A stretch of DNA of 60,000 bases from contig OX442315.1 in NCBI GenBank assembly GCA_949358305.1, positions 25,324,427 to 25,384,426 on the forward strand. Reading direction: 5' to 3'. Positions 24,224 through 34,284 of this stretch are shown piece after piece. Under the pieces are notes generated by a model that worked only from the letters and a program-made list of their open reading frames with translations, made no database searches and had not been told where the DNA came from. The position numbers and the translations under genes are program-made. This stretch comes from Strigamia acuminata (taxonomy: Eukaryota; Arthropoda; Chilopoda; Geophilomorpha; Linotaeniidae). Each line of letters starts with the position of its first letter. Position 1 is the first letter of the stretch.

Positions 24224-24667
24224 TTATTCTGCTGCCACAACTGCTTCCGTTTCTTCCGGAGCAGTTTCCGTTTCTTCTGGAGCAGTTTCCGTTTCTTCTG
24301 GAGCAGTTTCTGTTGCTTCTGGAACAGTTTCTATTTCTGCAGTAGTTTCTGTTTCTTCTGCAGGTTCGGTTTCTTCTGGAGCAGTTTCTTCTGGAGCAGT
24401 TTCTATTTCGCCCGTAGTTTCTGTTTCTTCTGGAGCAGTTTCTATTTCGCCCGTGGTTTCTGTTTCTTCTGGAATTGCTGCTGCTTCTGGAGCGGGTTCC
24501 GGTTCATCTTCTTTAGTGGTTTCCTTTTCTTCTTCTATAACGAGTATTTCAGTCTGAGTATCATCTTTGACTTCGATTTCATCTGCTTCTTTAATAGTAT
24601 CAATCGCTTTTGTTTCAGCTTCTTTTTTGTTTTTATCATTTTTCAAATTACTGAACACGATGCCCAT
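24224..24667 (-). CDS. short acidic protein with N-myristoylation motif; truncated relative of the DUF cluster
   Basis: 147 residues, single exon, starting MGIVFSNLKNDK at an ATG at 24667. The first six residues are identical to those of the 646-residue paralogue at 27238-29178 (MGIVFSRSKKK), so both probably carry N-myristate on Gly2. The rest is acidic, with repeats of the type EETETAP encoded by roughly 18-21-base DNA units (about 24230-24460). It has no DUF5077/DUF3472 part: the frame closes right after the repeats (EAVVAAE). It is either a truncated copy of its neighbours or a short family member with its own role. The stop codon overlaps an AATAAA on the minus strand. The low-complexity composition limits confidence that the protein is made, but the conserved anchor argues for it. 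Confidence 0.65.
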   Translation of the reverse strand: MGIVFSNLKNDKNKKEAETKAIDTIKEADEIEVKDDTQTEILVIEEEKETTKEDEPEPAPEAAAIPEETETTGEIETAPEETETTGEIETAPEETAPEETEPAEETETTAEIETVPEATETAPEETETAPEETETAPEETEAVVAAE

Positions 24668-25167
24668 GTTTCGTGGTTTCTACATATCGATTATACAAAA
24701 ATGTCAATTTTTAATTTACTTTCTTAATAATTTCTTCAGAACAAACATTGAAATCGTTTTGACAAGAGCAAACTTAAATACTAATATGATTTTGATAGAA
24801 AAATTGATTCATTACCTTGTTTTTAAAACCGAACTCGCCAGTTCACTTTTGGTTAAAGTAATATGAGAATATATAGTTTTATTTCTTGTTCCTTGCACTT
24901 GTTGTTATGACAACAAAAATTCCAAGTATTGACCAATAACGTCATTAGCCTTAAGGTCGATTTTGCATCAAGTCGCATGCGCTGTGTAATTACAAATGTC
25001 TGTACACAGTTTGTTCTATATGGTTTTATTTTTAGTCACTTGACATTTAGCGTGATAATTTTACATTCAACATTCATTACAGTTCTATAAACACACATAA
25101 CTACAGTACCGGTAGTTATAAAACAACTACATCATACAAACAAAACAACCAAGCATAACTTGTTTAC
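24668..25167. other. spacer between DUF-cluster genes A and B
   Basis: About 500 bases, AT-rich. It probably contains the promoter and 5'UTR of the short acidic gene and the 3'UTR of the next paralogue (minus-strand AATAAA at 25025-25030). No other feature is seen. Confidence 0.5.
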
Positions 25168-26433
25168 TCATTCGGGCAAGGTTTGTAAAACGAATGGTAT
25201 TTTCGTTTTCACTGTAAGACTAAGCTTGCATTCAATTCTTCGCTGAACGGGCGATTCCTCCATTAGTAAAATCACCTTATTTTCATCCGCTATTGCACTT
25301 GTTCCTGATAAAACGTTATCATCTTGAACGCACACACGCTCAACTTGTTTCCATTCATTGCCATTTTCGTACCAACAAGGTCCAAATAGCGCTTTTCGTC
25401 CTGGAATTTTAACCTTTTCGTTTCGAATTTTCCGTTCAATGAACGACGCAAAGAGTGGGCTGTGGTTGAACCCATCATTTACAAATTGCACCACCGCGAT
25501 TTTTTTCCAGCTCGATTCGTTTTGGAAATAGAAATAAATGGTGTACTGCTGTTTCCCACCGACTATTTGATACCGGATCAGCATGTGGTAACTGACCTCC
25601 AATTCCCAAGCAAAAGGAATCGCATACTGAAAAATCAAAGCGTCTTCCGTGCTGATTTGTGACGCCAGAGCATTCTCGTCTACTTGGATAACTTCGCAGC
25701 CGAGCTCTTTGTGAATCGGTTTAGTTTGGCACACGTTCAACCAGATTGATCTTTGACCAAAATTGTCGCGCAGGCCAAACTGGACAAAGTAAAACCAACA
25801 CATGCCAAACAGCGTGTCTGAATGCGTCGTATTTACTTTAACCCGCGAATAGAAGTAATGGCATTGGTTCAACAGCAACCACGAGGCCACGATCCTATTC
25901 GCTCCTGCACATAAATCTCGAGCACCCTTCACCCCGGCTCCGGTCAATTGAACATACTTTAATAAAGGCGGCTCGGCGCTATTTAACGCCGACATTTTTG
26001 TTGTAATAATTCGAGTGCCTGTCTCGGATATGGCAAAGGAGCCCATTGATTGACTATGATTTTGGATACCGTTTGGTTCATTGCACGTCAGTTTACGACC
26101 GCACACTTTAATGATGAGATTAAATGAGTTGCGTGGCTTGATCTCGTCAAAGACTGCGGACACGTTGACGACTCCGATATTGGTGAAATGGACGTCCCAT
26201 TCTGGGTCGGATAATTTGAAACCTGTTGAGAGCAATTCGCAGTTGTTTTTGGATGAGACACTTCGCAGTTCCAGTGTAGGAGTTGAAGGTTTTTCTATCT
26301 CTTTCTCGCTTAACATCTCTGAGATTTCTTTTAGTTCTTTTTGTTCCTTGATGTCATCTTCTTGGATCGATTGATAGCTTGTCGATTCTGCTGAAACATC
26401 GTTATTTATTGCGCAGCTTAAGTTGACGCCCAT
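25168..26433 (-). CDS. DUF5077-DUF3472 type protein, paralogue B, N-myristoylation motif
   Basis: 421 residues in one coding exon, starting MGVNLSCAIN at 26433. Gly2 and Ser6 fit an N-myristoylation signal, and Cys7 could add palmitate. Residues 10-60 are a short acidic linker. The next 120 or so have the beta-rich DUF5077 pattern (..PEWDVHFTNIGVVNV..). The remainder is DUF3472-like, with AWELEVSYHMLI, YFYFQNESSWKKIAV and KALFGPCWYENGNEWKQVE as anchors. It ends FVLQTLPE, like paralogues C, D and E. An apparent 5'UTR intron (26454-26769: donor CAAG|GTAAGT, acceptor TCATAG) ends 20 bases before the ATG. Biochemical function is unknown. Divergence from C is strong, while the FGPCWY..ENEW motif is shared. 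Confidence 0.85.
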   Translation of the reverse strand: MGVNLSCAINNDVSAESTSYQSIQEDDIKEQKELKEISEMLSEKEIEKPSTPTLELRSVSSKNNCELLSTGFKLSDPEWDVHFTNIGVVNVSAVFDEIKPRNSFNLIIKVCGRKLTCNEPNGIQNHSQSMGSFAISETGTRIITTKMSALNSAEPPLLKYVQLTGAGVKGARDLCAGANRIVASWLLLNQCHYFYSRVKVNTTHSDTLFGMCWFYFVQFGLRDNFGQRSIWLNVCQTKPIHKELGCEVIQVDENALASQISTEDALIFQYAIPFAWELEVSYHMLIRYQIVGGKQQYTIYFYFQNESSWKKIAVVQFVNDGFNHSPLFASFIERKIRNEKVKIPGRKALFGPCWYENGNEWKQVERVCVQDDNVLSGTSAIADENKVILLMEESPVQRRIECKLSLTVKTKIPFVLQTLPE

Positions 26434-27237
26434 ATTGGTTCAATTGATTGATCCTATGAGAATAATTATTCTTTTAATTATTTTTATATGCGAGTTTCAA
26501 TAAATATCAATTTGAGTAAAACCAGTGTCTTAAAAATGTGCTTTATACTGCATATCTATATCTACAGCTTTAAACATTGATTCAGACTTCATTTGGCCTT
26601 GGTTGCCCAGCATTTAGCTCTTTTGGTATCTGAATTCTAAAGGCGGGAAATAGAGCTGAAGACGGTGAGGTTTTTATCTTATGGTTGAGTTTGAGTTCTC
26701 ATATTGCGTATTATAGAAATCTTGAGTGGAAAAGTTCTCCAAGGGTTTGATATTCAAATTGAAACTTACCTTGGTTCCTGATGGACAACTATCACGCAGA
26801 TTTTGCAGCAATACTTTCGAAGTTGTTTGCTAGTTATGTGTTGACTACAACAACAATCAATGCACAGAAGCTGGGTAGTACCACATTAACTCTATAGAGG
26901 TCGTTAAATGCTCAACTCGAGGACTTTGAACAGCATTAAATCGATGAACAGTTTAATTGTTTATTTTAACAGTTTGGCATATATTTTTCAATTACATCTG
27001 ACAACATACAAGATTTTTTTTTCGACCTATTCTAAAATGATTTATAAAAATTAAACTCATCTGCATTACATGGAAGAAAAGAAGAAATAGTAACTTCTAA
27101 CTTTTAGGTAGTACAATGGTCACCTTGCGAGTGAAAATTTATCTCTGTCAACCTTAGGATCAAGTGTCTAAACTGGATCTAAACTGCAACATATAAGGTT
27201 ACAAGAGACAGTTTTTGCATTATAACAATTTTACACA
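26434..27237. other. 5' region of paralogue B
   Basis: Contains the likely 5'UTR intron (26454-26769) and, upstream of it, a probable untranslated exon and promoter of paralogue B. Then comes the 3' flank of paralogue C. No coding exon is seen. Confidence 0.5.
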
Positions 27238-29178
27238 TCATTCGGGTAATGATTCCAATACACTTGGCACTGAATTTCCAACACTAAGTTTTTTGCTAGT
27301 ATAAGCATCCTGTTGGTCTGCAGGATTAGGCGCAATTGACAAATAAATTTTATCTTCGTCTGAACTTAAAGTTGTATTGACTACGTGTCCTACCAGATGT
27401 GGAATAACAGTTTCCACTTGATGCCACTCGTTCTCCTTCATATACCAACACGGTCCAAACTTCGCCTTTCTTACAGCAGTTGTCGATCCCATTCTTCTAT
27501 CCTCGATCAACGATTCGAAAACTGCTTCGGCTTCACCAACGGTTGCTTTAAACACAACGACTCGTTTCCACACTTCTTCAGTCTCTTTATAAAAATACAC
27601 GGAATATTGATAAGCGTTATCAATTTCCTCCATTTTCACCAACACGTGATAAGCTGTATCAAAATTCCACGAGAACTGGAAGACTCCGTCAACGGTTTTA
27701 GCCGCCTCCATTCTTCTGTCGGTCACTTTGACGTCTTCGCCGATCTCTAGTATCTCGAAACTTTGCTCTTGTTGGTCGTCAGTGTCCTGGTTTATCTGGA
27801 ACCAAACTGACCGATGACCTTGACAGTCGTACAAACCAAGTTGAAGTAAACGGAAACAACGAACTCCGAAGAAAGTTCCTGGTGAACTGTCAGTAATTTC
27901 AATTGCGCTGTAGAAAAACTCGCACTCTTTCATGTCCCATATTGCACTGACCGTATTCGCTTTTCGGGATTGAATTACCGCGCTCTCTACGCCGGCTCCT
28001 TTAAGCTCAATCAGACGCAAATTACCAACATATTCCCCCGACATTTCGCTCACTTTTGCTACGAAGGATTTGGCTCCTGGCTCGATAATATTGATGACAC
28101 CAGCCGTTACACGAGTGACTTTTTCATCTTGACCTGTATCGAGCGGAAATGTATGGTAATTACTGTCAACATTGCACGCGCATTCCAATTGATCGTCAGC
28201 TATGGCTGTGGTAAACAAAAATGGATTTTCGGTCTGAATGTCGTGCAATTCTACTGAGATTTGCACATCGCCCGTTTTTGTGAAATTTACATCCCATATT
28301 AAGTCATCAGAGTTTTCACCCCAATGCCATATCATACCCAAGTTGGAAGAGTAGTTTTTAGATACTGTTTTGGCTGTAATTGGGGTCAATCGAAGAACAG
28401 GCGCATTTTCTTCGGATGGTTTCGTATCATTTTGTTGCAGCTGTTTGCTCGTTTCTTCTGTCATTGTCTCTATTTTTGAAGCTTCAGTTCCATCTACATT
28501 AATTTGATCGTTTTCTTCTTCCTCTTCATTAATTTCTGCTTTTTTATCTCTTTCTTCTTTATCCTCTTTCTCTTCATTCTCCTTTTCTTCTTCTATTTCT
28601 TTTTTTTCTCCTTCTTCGTCGTCTTCCACCCTATTATTCTTTTCTTCTTCCACTTCTTTATCTATTTCAATTTCTTCCGATTCTTTCTTTTCTTCGTTAT
28701 TTGCTTCAATTTCTATATTTATTTCTTCTTCTTCACCTGCTTTTGTTTCTTCCGTTTCTTCATTTTCTTCTTCATTTCCTTCGTCTTTTGGTTCTATTTC
28801 TTCCTTTTCCTCTTCATCCAGTTCTAGTTCTTCCGTTTCTTCTTTATTTCCTTCTATTTCTTCTTCTTTTACTACTTCTCTCTTTTCATCCGCTACAATT
28901 TTTTCTCTAACCGTTTCGTCCTTTGGTTCTGCTTCACCTTCTTTTATGGGATCAGGTTCTTGCCTTTCAACCACTGGCTCTAACCTTGTTTGTTGTGTAT
29001 TCGGTTCCGTTTCCTGCTCTTGCACACATGGAATTGGAGTGTCTGGATGCGGTTCTGGTTCTGCGTCTGCTTTCTCTTCTGATATTTGTACTTCATCTGG
29101 TACTAGCGCTTTTGCTGGTTCTGAGACCGCAGCAACCAGTATCGCCTTTTTCTTAGACCGGCTGAAAACTATACCCAT
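27238..29178 (-). CDS. DUF5077-DUF3472 type protein, paralogue C, with long Glu-rich N-terminal arm
   Basis: 646 residues from the ATG at 29178 (MGIVFSRSKKK). The frame stays open upstream to 29322, but an acceptor (TTTTCAG, exon from 29205) sits just before this start, and the MGIVFS motif is shared with the neighbour at 24224. That upstream part is therefore taken as intron. Residues 1-18 are a myristoylation motif followed by a basic patch. About 40-280 is an extreme Glu/Lys-rich arm, possibly a single charged helix. The DUF5077-like part starts near residue 295 (WHWGENSDDLIWDV) and the DUF3472-like part near 430, with YHVLVKMEEI, YSVYFYKETEEVWKRVVV and KAKFGPCWYMKENEWHQVE. It ends VPSVLESLPE. 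Basic plus myristoyl N-termini usually direct proteins to the inner face of the plasma membrane; this is inferred. Confidence 0.85.
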   Translation of the reverse strand: MGIVFSRSKKKAILVAAVSEPAKALVPDEVQISEEKADAEPEPHPDTPIPCVQEQETEPNTQQTRLEPVVERQEPDPIKEGEAEPKDETVREKIVADEKREVVKEEEIEGNKEETEELELDEEEKEEIEPKDEGNEEENEETEETKAGEEEEINIEIEANNEEKKESEEIEIDKEVEEEKNNRVEDDEEGEKKEIEEEKENEEKEDKEERDKKAEINEEEEENDQINVDGTEASKIETMTEETSKQLQQNDTKPSEENAPVLRLTPITAKTVSKNYSSNLGMIWHWGENSDDLIWDVNFTKTGDVQISVELHDIQTENPFLFTTAIADDQLECACNVDSNYHTFPLDTGQDEKVTRVTAGVINIIEPGAKSFVAKVSEMSGEYVGNLRLIELKGAGVESAVIQSRKANTVSAIWDMKECEFFYSAIEITDSSPGTFFGVRCFRLLQLGLYDCQGHRSVWFQINQDTDDQQEQSFEILEIGEDVKVTDRRMEAAKTVDGVFQFSWNFDTAYHVLVKMEEIDNAYQYSVYFYKETEEVWKRVVVFKATVGEAEAVFESLIEDRRMGSTTAVRKAKFGPCWYMKENEWHQVETVIPHLVGHVVNTTLSSDEDKIYLSIAPNPADQQDAYTSKKLSVGNSVPSVLESLPE

Positions 29179-30427
29179 GATTTTCCGCTCAATATGTACG
29201 TGTGTCTGAAAATAAAGCGATAAAATGATGCGTGACATGCAACAATTTAACTGGCCATGATTCCCAATAAAAAGCAAGAATAAAAATAAAAATACCTTTT
29301 TTTTTACATTCACTGGATGCACTCGGTCAAGTTATCAAATCGTGCCATCTTTTTAGATAGTGCTCACTCGTTAGTGTGTTTTGTCTCTCGAATTTACCAC
29401 GAATAAAAATGTAGTTAGCTGTGAATTGGATTTATGACAGGCAATTTTCATTTGCAGGTAAGAATTGCGGTTGCCGTGACAACGCCGTGTTGCTATTGAC
29501 CTAAGGCTATTAAGTTTCAAGTCGATTGGAATCTATACTCCTTTTTCCGAATGAAATGAGGGCACATTAGTGCTAATGGCTTTGTGGAGAATTTAATCTG
29601 TATAAAAATTTAGTTTGTTTGTTTATTTAAGCACAATAAAACAAATAAATTTTTTTTAAATAAAATCTGGCAGGATAATTTATTCAATAAAATTTATTCT
29701 TTGGGACCTTTTTTTAAATGATAAATTTTTTTGTTTTGTTTTGTCTCGTTTTGTTTTGTGACTGTAATTTATTACTGCGGCATCCTTTCTTTTATATATA
29801 TTTTTTTCATTTGTATCGAGCTATTTACGTTTGGTTGCTTTGGTGACCATAGAGGTCAATTAACATAGCAGAAATGATTCTTGCCGGTTGAAGTTTGTTT
29901 CTGAGCACTCTTTAAACGTATTTGTAACTTTAGGTAAGTTTAAATTCCAGGATTTCGTTAACACAAGGGGGGAAACAACAAAAATCAATTAATTCGTTTA
30001 AAAATAACCATTTTCGAAGCAAATGCGCATTTTATTCGTGCGAATGTGAACTTTTTGCTGAATTGTGTGTTTTTTTAAAGTGCAAATGTTCAAGTGTGAA
30101 AAAAGATCTAGTACGCACGTTTTTACTATACCTGCACTTGGAGACAATTTTTTCACTACACCTTTATATGTCCTTATTTTCAACACGCATATATAATATA
30201 TTATAGTTTATTATATTTTTATCGCCACTTGTCAGACGTAGCAGGTTCAAATTTCTCATTTTATTGATAATCTATAAAAATTTCTACGATTTACGGTCAC
30301 TGGTTTATATAAAAAAAAAAACCTGCCATTATTAGTTGACTTTGGCGTTTAGTTTTACCTTTAAAAACGAAGAAATAGTTTCGAGAAAAGAAAATTCAAT
30401 TAATTTCAATTATTTGCAGGTAAAATA
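29179..30427. other. divergent promoter region between paralogues C and D
   Basis: 1.25 kb between oppositely directed genes. On the plus side, a donor at 29934 (TTTAG|GTAAGT) and an acceptor at 30420 (TTTGCAG) outline a probable 5'UTR intron of about 490 bp for paralogue D. On the minus side an acceptor at 29206 marks a 5'UTR intron for C. The rest is AT-rich, with no coding exon. Confidence 0.5.
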
Positions 30428-31666
30428 ATGGGAATTCCATTAAATAAACCGAGCCGTCCAGCCACATCTGAGGCCACGGACGAGGAGTTCACGCTCAAGC
30501 TTGAAGCATCAACAGCGTGTTTGCTCGGAGGAGCGGAATACAAAGACGGTCACATAGAGAAATGGAAGTCAACGACCACTCAAATAATGTGGGAAGTCAA
30601 TTTGAAACAGGGCGGAAGAATAGACTTGCATATAAATTTAGCAAACAATCGCTTAAATGCCGGTGCGATTATCCGAATTTTGATTGGATCATCCAAGTCG
30701 TCGGGGAAAACATTTTTCAGCGGTGGCTGGGACAAATTTGAATTAATGTCCATGAATTCCGTGTACGTCTCTAAACCCGGGACCTACAATATCATCCTAC
30801 AGGCTGCTGACATGAATAATTTATCTGTGGGAAACTTGTCTCATCTTCTACTGAGTGGACCAGGTGTTGAAAATGCCAGCGAAATAGTCACGCCTCCCGC
30901 AACTGGATACCTGGGATTAATGTGGCAAGACAGTAAAAAAAGCAATTGGATTTATAATGCGGTTAAAGTGAATACGGACCAACATGGCACGGCTTATGTC
31001 GCGTGCTCTTTTAACGACGGGCAGTTTATTTTGCTGAGTAATGTGGAGGACGGAGAGAAGTTTGTGAGTTTTGTTGTTTATTCGGTCGACATGGACAGTG
31101 ATCAGCAGGATAACTCGAATGTGACGAAACAAGTGTTGCCAACTCTGGTGAAAAAACAACGGAAAGTCAAGTCGGGAATTTCTCGTGAATCTAGCGGTCA
31201 TTTCAGCCATTTTAAGTACAATTGGCAGGTGAAGCAAACGTATCACTTTCTGATCAAGGCCGAAATGACCAAAATTACAATCCAATACTCAGCATTTTTT
31301 TATTTGAATGAAACCAAGGAATGGAAGAAAATTGCTGTTTATAGACTTAGGAGAAGTGCTCTACAAGGTGTGTTAGGCTTAAATTGCAGGATCCAGTCGT
31401 TTAATGAGAGGAGTGGACGGTACATGAGGGAGGTTGTTTTCGGGCCTGCTTGGTGTAAAAAATTAGGAGACGATTGGACTCAGATCACGAAGTTTTCTTT
31501 TCTTGCTCAAGATGCAGATCCTCGAGCATCGGTGGCTGTGACTGAGGGGACGTGTAAACTTCTGATCACGGCTTGGGGTCAAACTGTTAAAGGAACTACA
31601 CCCGACGCGCAGTTTGTGTGTAAAGAGTCAAAGTTACCCAGCATACTTGAAGTGTTACCCGAGTAA
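30428..31666 (+). CDS. DUF5077-DUF3472 type protein, paralogue D, N-myristoylation motif
   Basis: 412 residues, intronless coding region, starting MGIPLNKPSRP, seven bases after a splice acceptor. Residues 25-150 follow the DUF5077 pattern: a polar N-strand (FTLKLEAS), WEVNLKQGGRIDLHI, an SGGWDKFELMSM turn and an LSGPG end. Residues 160-412 follow DUF3472: GHFSHFKYNWQVKQTYHFLI, YSAFFYLNETKEWKKIAVYR, a loop near FNERSGRYMREVVFGPAW, GDDWTQI, and a final KLPSILEVLPE. There is no signal peptide or membrane segment, so the protein should be intracellular, tethered by myristate on Gly2. AATAAA is at 31702-31707. The fold of both domains is probably beta-sandwich, and in bacteria such domains occur in secreted proteins; that comparison is from memory of the families. 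Confidence 0.9.
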   Translation: MGIPLNKPSRPATSEATDEEFTLKLEASTACLLGGAEYKDGHIEKWKSTTTQIMWEVNLKQGGRIDLHINLANNRLNAGAIIRILIGSSKSSGKTFFSGGWDKFELMSMNSVYVSKPGTYNIILQAADMNNLSVGNLSHLLLSGPGVENASEIVTPPATGYLGLMWQDSKKSNWIYNAVKVNTDQHGTAYVACSFNDGQFILLSNVEDGEKFVSFVVYSVDMDSDQQDNSNVTKQVLPTLVKKQRKVKSGISRESSGHFSHFKYNWQVKQTYHFLIKAEMTKITIQYSAFFYLNETKEWKKIAVYRLRRSALQGVLGLNCRIQSFNERSGRYMREVVFGPAWCKKLGDDWTQITKFSFLAQDADPRASVAVTEGTCKLLITAWGQTVKGTTPDAQFVCKESKLPSILEVLPE

Positions 31667-32485
31667 TTTAATTTTGTATGTTTACCTGGCGTGCTGTTTG
31701 TAATAAACGAGAAAAGTTATTGTATTTTGTTAGTTATAACGATTTTTTATTTTTTTTTATTTTTTTTACTAAATAAATAAATTAGGAGTGTTGGTAAGTT
31801 GTTATCAAAAATCAACAAATTGAATGTTTTCGCTTTATATTCGGCCGGAAACGAATAACTCTAGATTTTTCACTGAAATACTCTAAGTGCTTATTGAATG
31901 ACGTTACCATAGTAGCGATCGGGGCCCGATTGTGCTTGCATACAACATTTCTAGCGGGTCTGTTGGAGAGGTAAGAAGCTGTACACAGTTTGGTCTAAAT
32001 TCTAGCAAATGGAAGACACTAGGTACGTTGACATAAGGGAAAAAAACGTAAACACGTATAAAAATTCTTTAAAAAATACATAAATCATTTATAGGAAGAA
32101 AAATATGACGCAGGCCTATAATTTCTAGCTACAGATTTTGCTTTCCGATATTCGGGGTTTGAAGAGTTGAGATAATCGTTTCCCATTGAAAATTTGATGT
32201 TATAGAGGTATATGAAGTATTGTACACATGACCTAACTAATCGCTTACCAATTTATAAATTTGGAATTTTATATACTGTTTTCCGAGAAAATGTTGAAAC
32301 AGGCATAAAATTTAATCAATAAAGTCTTGCTCATTGAGGTAATCGACTTCTCGTGCCAAAACACGCCCTTTCAACGCGAAAATCTATAGATTTTTGAGGA
32401 AGGTTGGACGAACCTTCATCCATGTTGGGCCAAATCCAATTTTACAAAAACTCTAACGAAAATTTATTTTTTTATGATGTAGATT
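31667..32485. other. spacer with probable 5'UTR exon and intron of paralogue E
   Basis: A donor GGAGAG|GTAAGA at 31970/31971 and an acceptor GATGTAG at 32482 outline a 5'UTR intron of about 510 bp ending three bases before the paralogue E start codon. This is the same layout as in paralogue D. The first part is the 3' flank of D. Confidence 0.5.
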
Positions 32486-33816
32486 ATGGGAGTTCCGTTA
32501 AGCAAATCGCCAAATCACGAGGTGCGAGAATTAACGCCAAATGAAGACCATGTACTCAAACTTGAAGTGAAAGATGCTAGTTTGTCAGATCGTCATTTCG
32601 TCTATCACGATGCCACCATTAAAAGCTGGAACACGACTGGCACAAAAATTTTATGGGAAATCAACGTAAAAAAGACGGGGAAAATGCACATTGCTGTAGG
32701 AATATCTACCAACAAATTCAACGCCGGTGCCACAATCCGAGTCAAGATAGGCGACCACGAAGTGTTGGGCAAAACCACACCCAGCGGTGGATGGGATCAT
32801 CTAATGAAAATGAAAATCGGTAACCATAACGTAATCTTAATCAGTTTAGAGTAATCTCACTTTATGCTTTTCTTTTTTTCTTTGCAGGATCAGTAATTAT
32901 CGATACACCAGGCAGGTACACTGTAGAAGTTCAAGCGGTTAAATTGACCGGTCTTTATGTAGGGAATTTTGTGTATGTTTTGTTGAGTGGTTCGGCAGTT
33001 GAAGATGCGAGTGAATTTGTGATATCACCACGAGCCAGTTATATCGGATTTATATGGCATGAAACGGAAAATTGTACCTGGTTTTATAACTGCATCAAAA
33101 TTTCGCAATCGTTTCCTGGGACTCAATTTTCCGTCTGCGGAATTGATCAAATGGATGTCATGTTATTGCACAACGACGTCGGTCAAGGCAATTACGTCAT
33201 GTTCAGTTGTCTAGGAGAGTATGGAAAAGAGATAGTTAATGGAGAAAATAGTAGAGTTCCAAACTATGGACGACCTTATATCGTCTCGAAGGAAAAGGGA
33301 GTTACAAGACGACATTTCAAAACTGATGAAGGAGGAGCGCATAGCAGTTTCACTTATCCATGGAAGTTTAATGAAAAATATCATGTTTTGCTAAAGATAG
33401 ACACGACGTCTTGGGAAGACGATGTTGTTTTTACGGCATTTTTTTATTTAAACGATGAAAAAACGTGGAAAAAAATCGCGGCGTATAAATTGTCTTGTGA
33501 AAGACCGGATTTAATTGCTGGGATGCATTCGACTATTCGTGATTTTTATAGGCGACATGGACGATATCCGCGAGAGGCAGTTTTTGGGCCTGCGTGGAGG
33601 AGAAAAGCGGACGGGAACTGGAAAGAGTTAAATGCTATTTCGTTTTTCCAAGACGGGGATGAAAAGAACATTGATGTTGGTGTTGCGAAAGATAAGAAAG
33701 GCTTTTATCTTATTACTGGTGGATTCACGCAGCGAAGCAATAAGACACTTGATTTAGATTTGGAGTGTGAAAAGTCAAATCAATTGCCAGAAATGTTAAA
33801 AATTTTACCAGATTAA
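32486..33816 (+). CDS. DUF5077-DUF3472 type protein, paralogue E, one coding intron
   Basis: Two exons, 32486-32819 and 32888-33816 (68-bp GT-AG intron, phase 1), give 420 residues. It starts MGVPLSKSPNHE, closest to paralogue D (MGIPLNKPSRP). The DUF5077-like part includes KSWNTTGTKILWEINV and SGGWDHLMKM; the intron falls just after this turn. The DUF3472-like part includes GAHSSFTYPWKFNEKYHVLL, FTAFFYLNDEKTWKKIAAYK, REAVFGPAWRRKADGNWKEL and a final LPEMLKILPD. Gly2 and Ser6 fit N-myristoylation. This is the only member of the set with an intron inside the coding region. Enzymatic or binding function is unknown. Confidence 0.9.
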
Positions 33817-34284
33817 AATTTATGTGTTTTGAGTTTGATTGATTTCCAAAATTTTATTTGTCCTGTTAAGACTAAATGGTTAATACAGAAGATAACCTGC
33901 TTTATCATCTCATGTCATTTTATCATCACTTCATGCTCTTTTATTTTCATGTTTAAATTTTTCATCACCAGTCACCACATGTTCATTTTATCATTTTCTT
34001 CCTGTTTTATTAATATTTATGTTTTTGCTTCTCCATAAAGTACTTTTTTGTTTTTGCTTCTTCATAAAGTACTTTTTCGACTTTTGTAAGTACACGGGTG
34101 CAGCAAGATTAGAAAACAAATACTTGGATCATTTAAATTTCACCGCTAGTACTGCATCGCGCCATGATTGCAGCGCCATCTGTTAACTGTGCTCCGTACA
34201 CATTTAAATACCTTGTACCACGTTGAGGATAGAGTAGGGCATAGATTAAAGAAGATATCTTCTAAACTCTATGAAGTAGGGACA
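33817..34284. other. spacer between paralogue E and the SDR gene
   Basis: 3' flank of paralogue E, including two near-identical copies of an AAAGTACTTTTT-containing stretch around 34038-34080. Then comes the probable promoter and 5'UTR of the SDR gene. The frame that extends the SDR upstream to 34168 lacks family similarity. Confidence 0.45.

Noticed and set aside
28504-28910. Plus-strand ORFs made almost only of Phe and Leu
   Set aside because: Antisense of the Glu/Lys-rich arm of paralogue C.
29179-29322. N-terminal extension of paralogue C with a hydrophobic, signal-like segment
   Set aside because: A splice acceptor (exon from 29205) and the MGIVFS start shared with the neighbouring gene show this part is intron or UTR.
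34168-34284. In-frame upstream extension of the SDR (39 residues)
   Set aside because: SDRs of this type begin directly before the cofactor-binding strand; the extension has no similarity and ends right before a better ATG.
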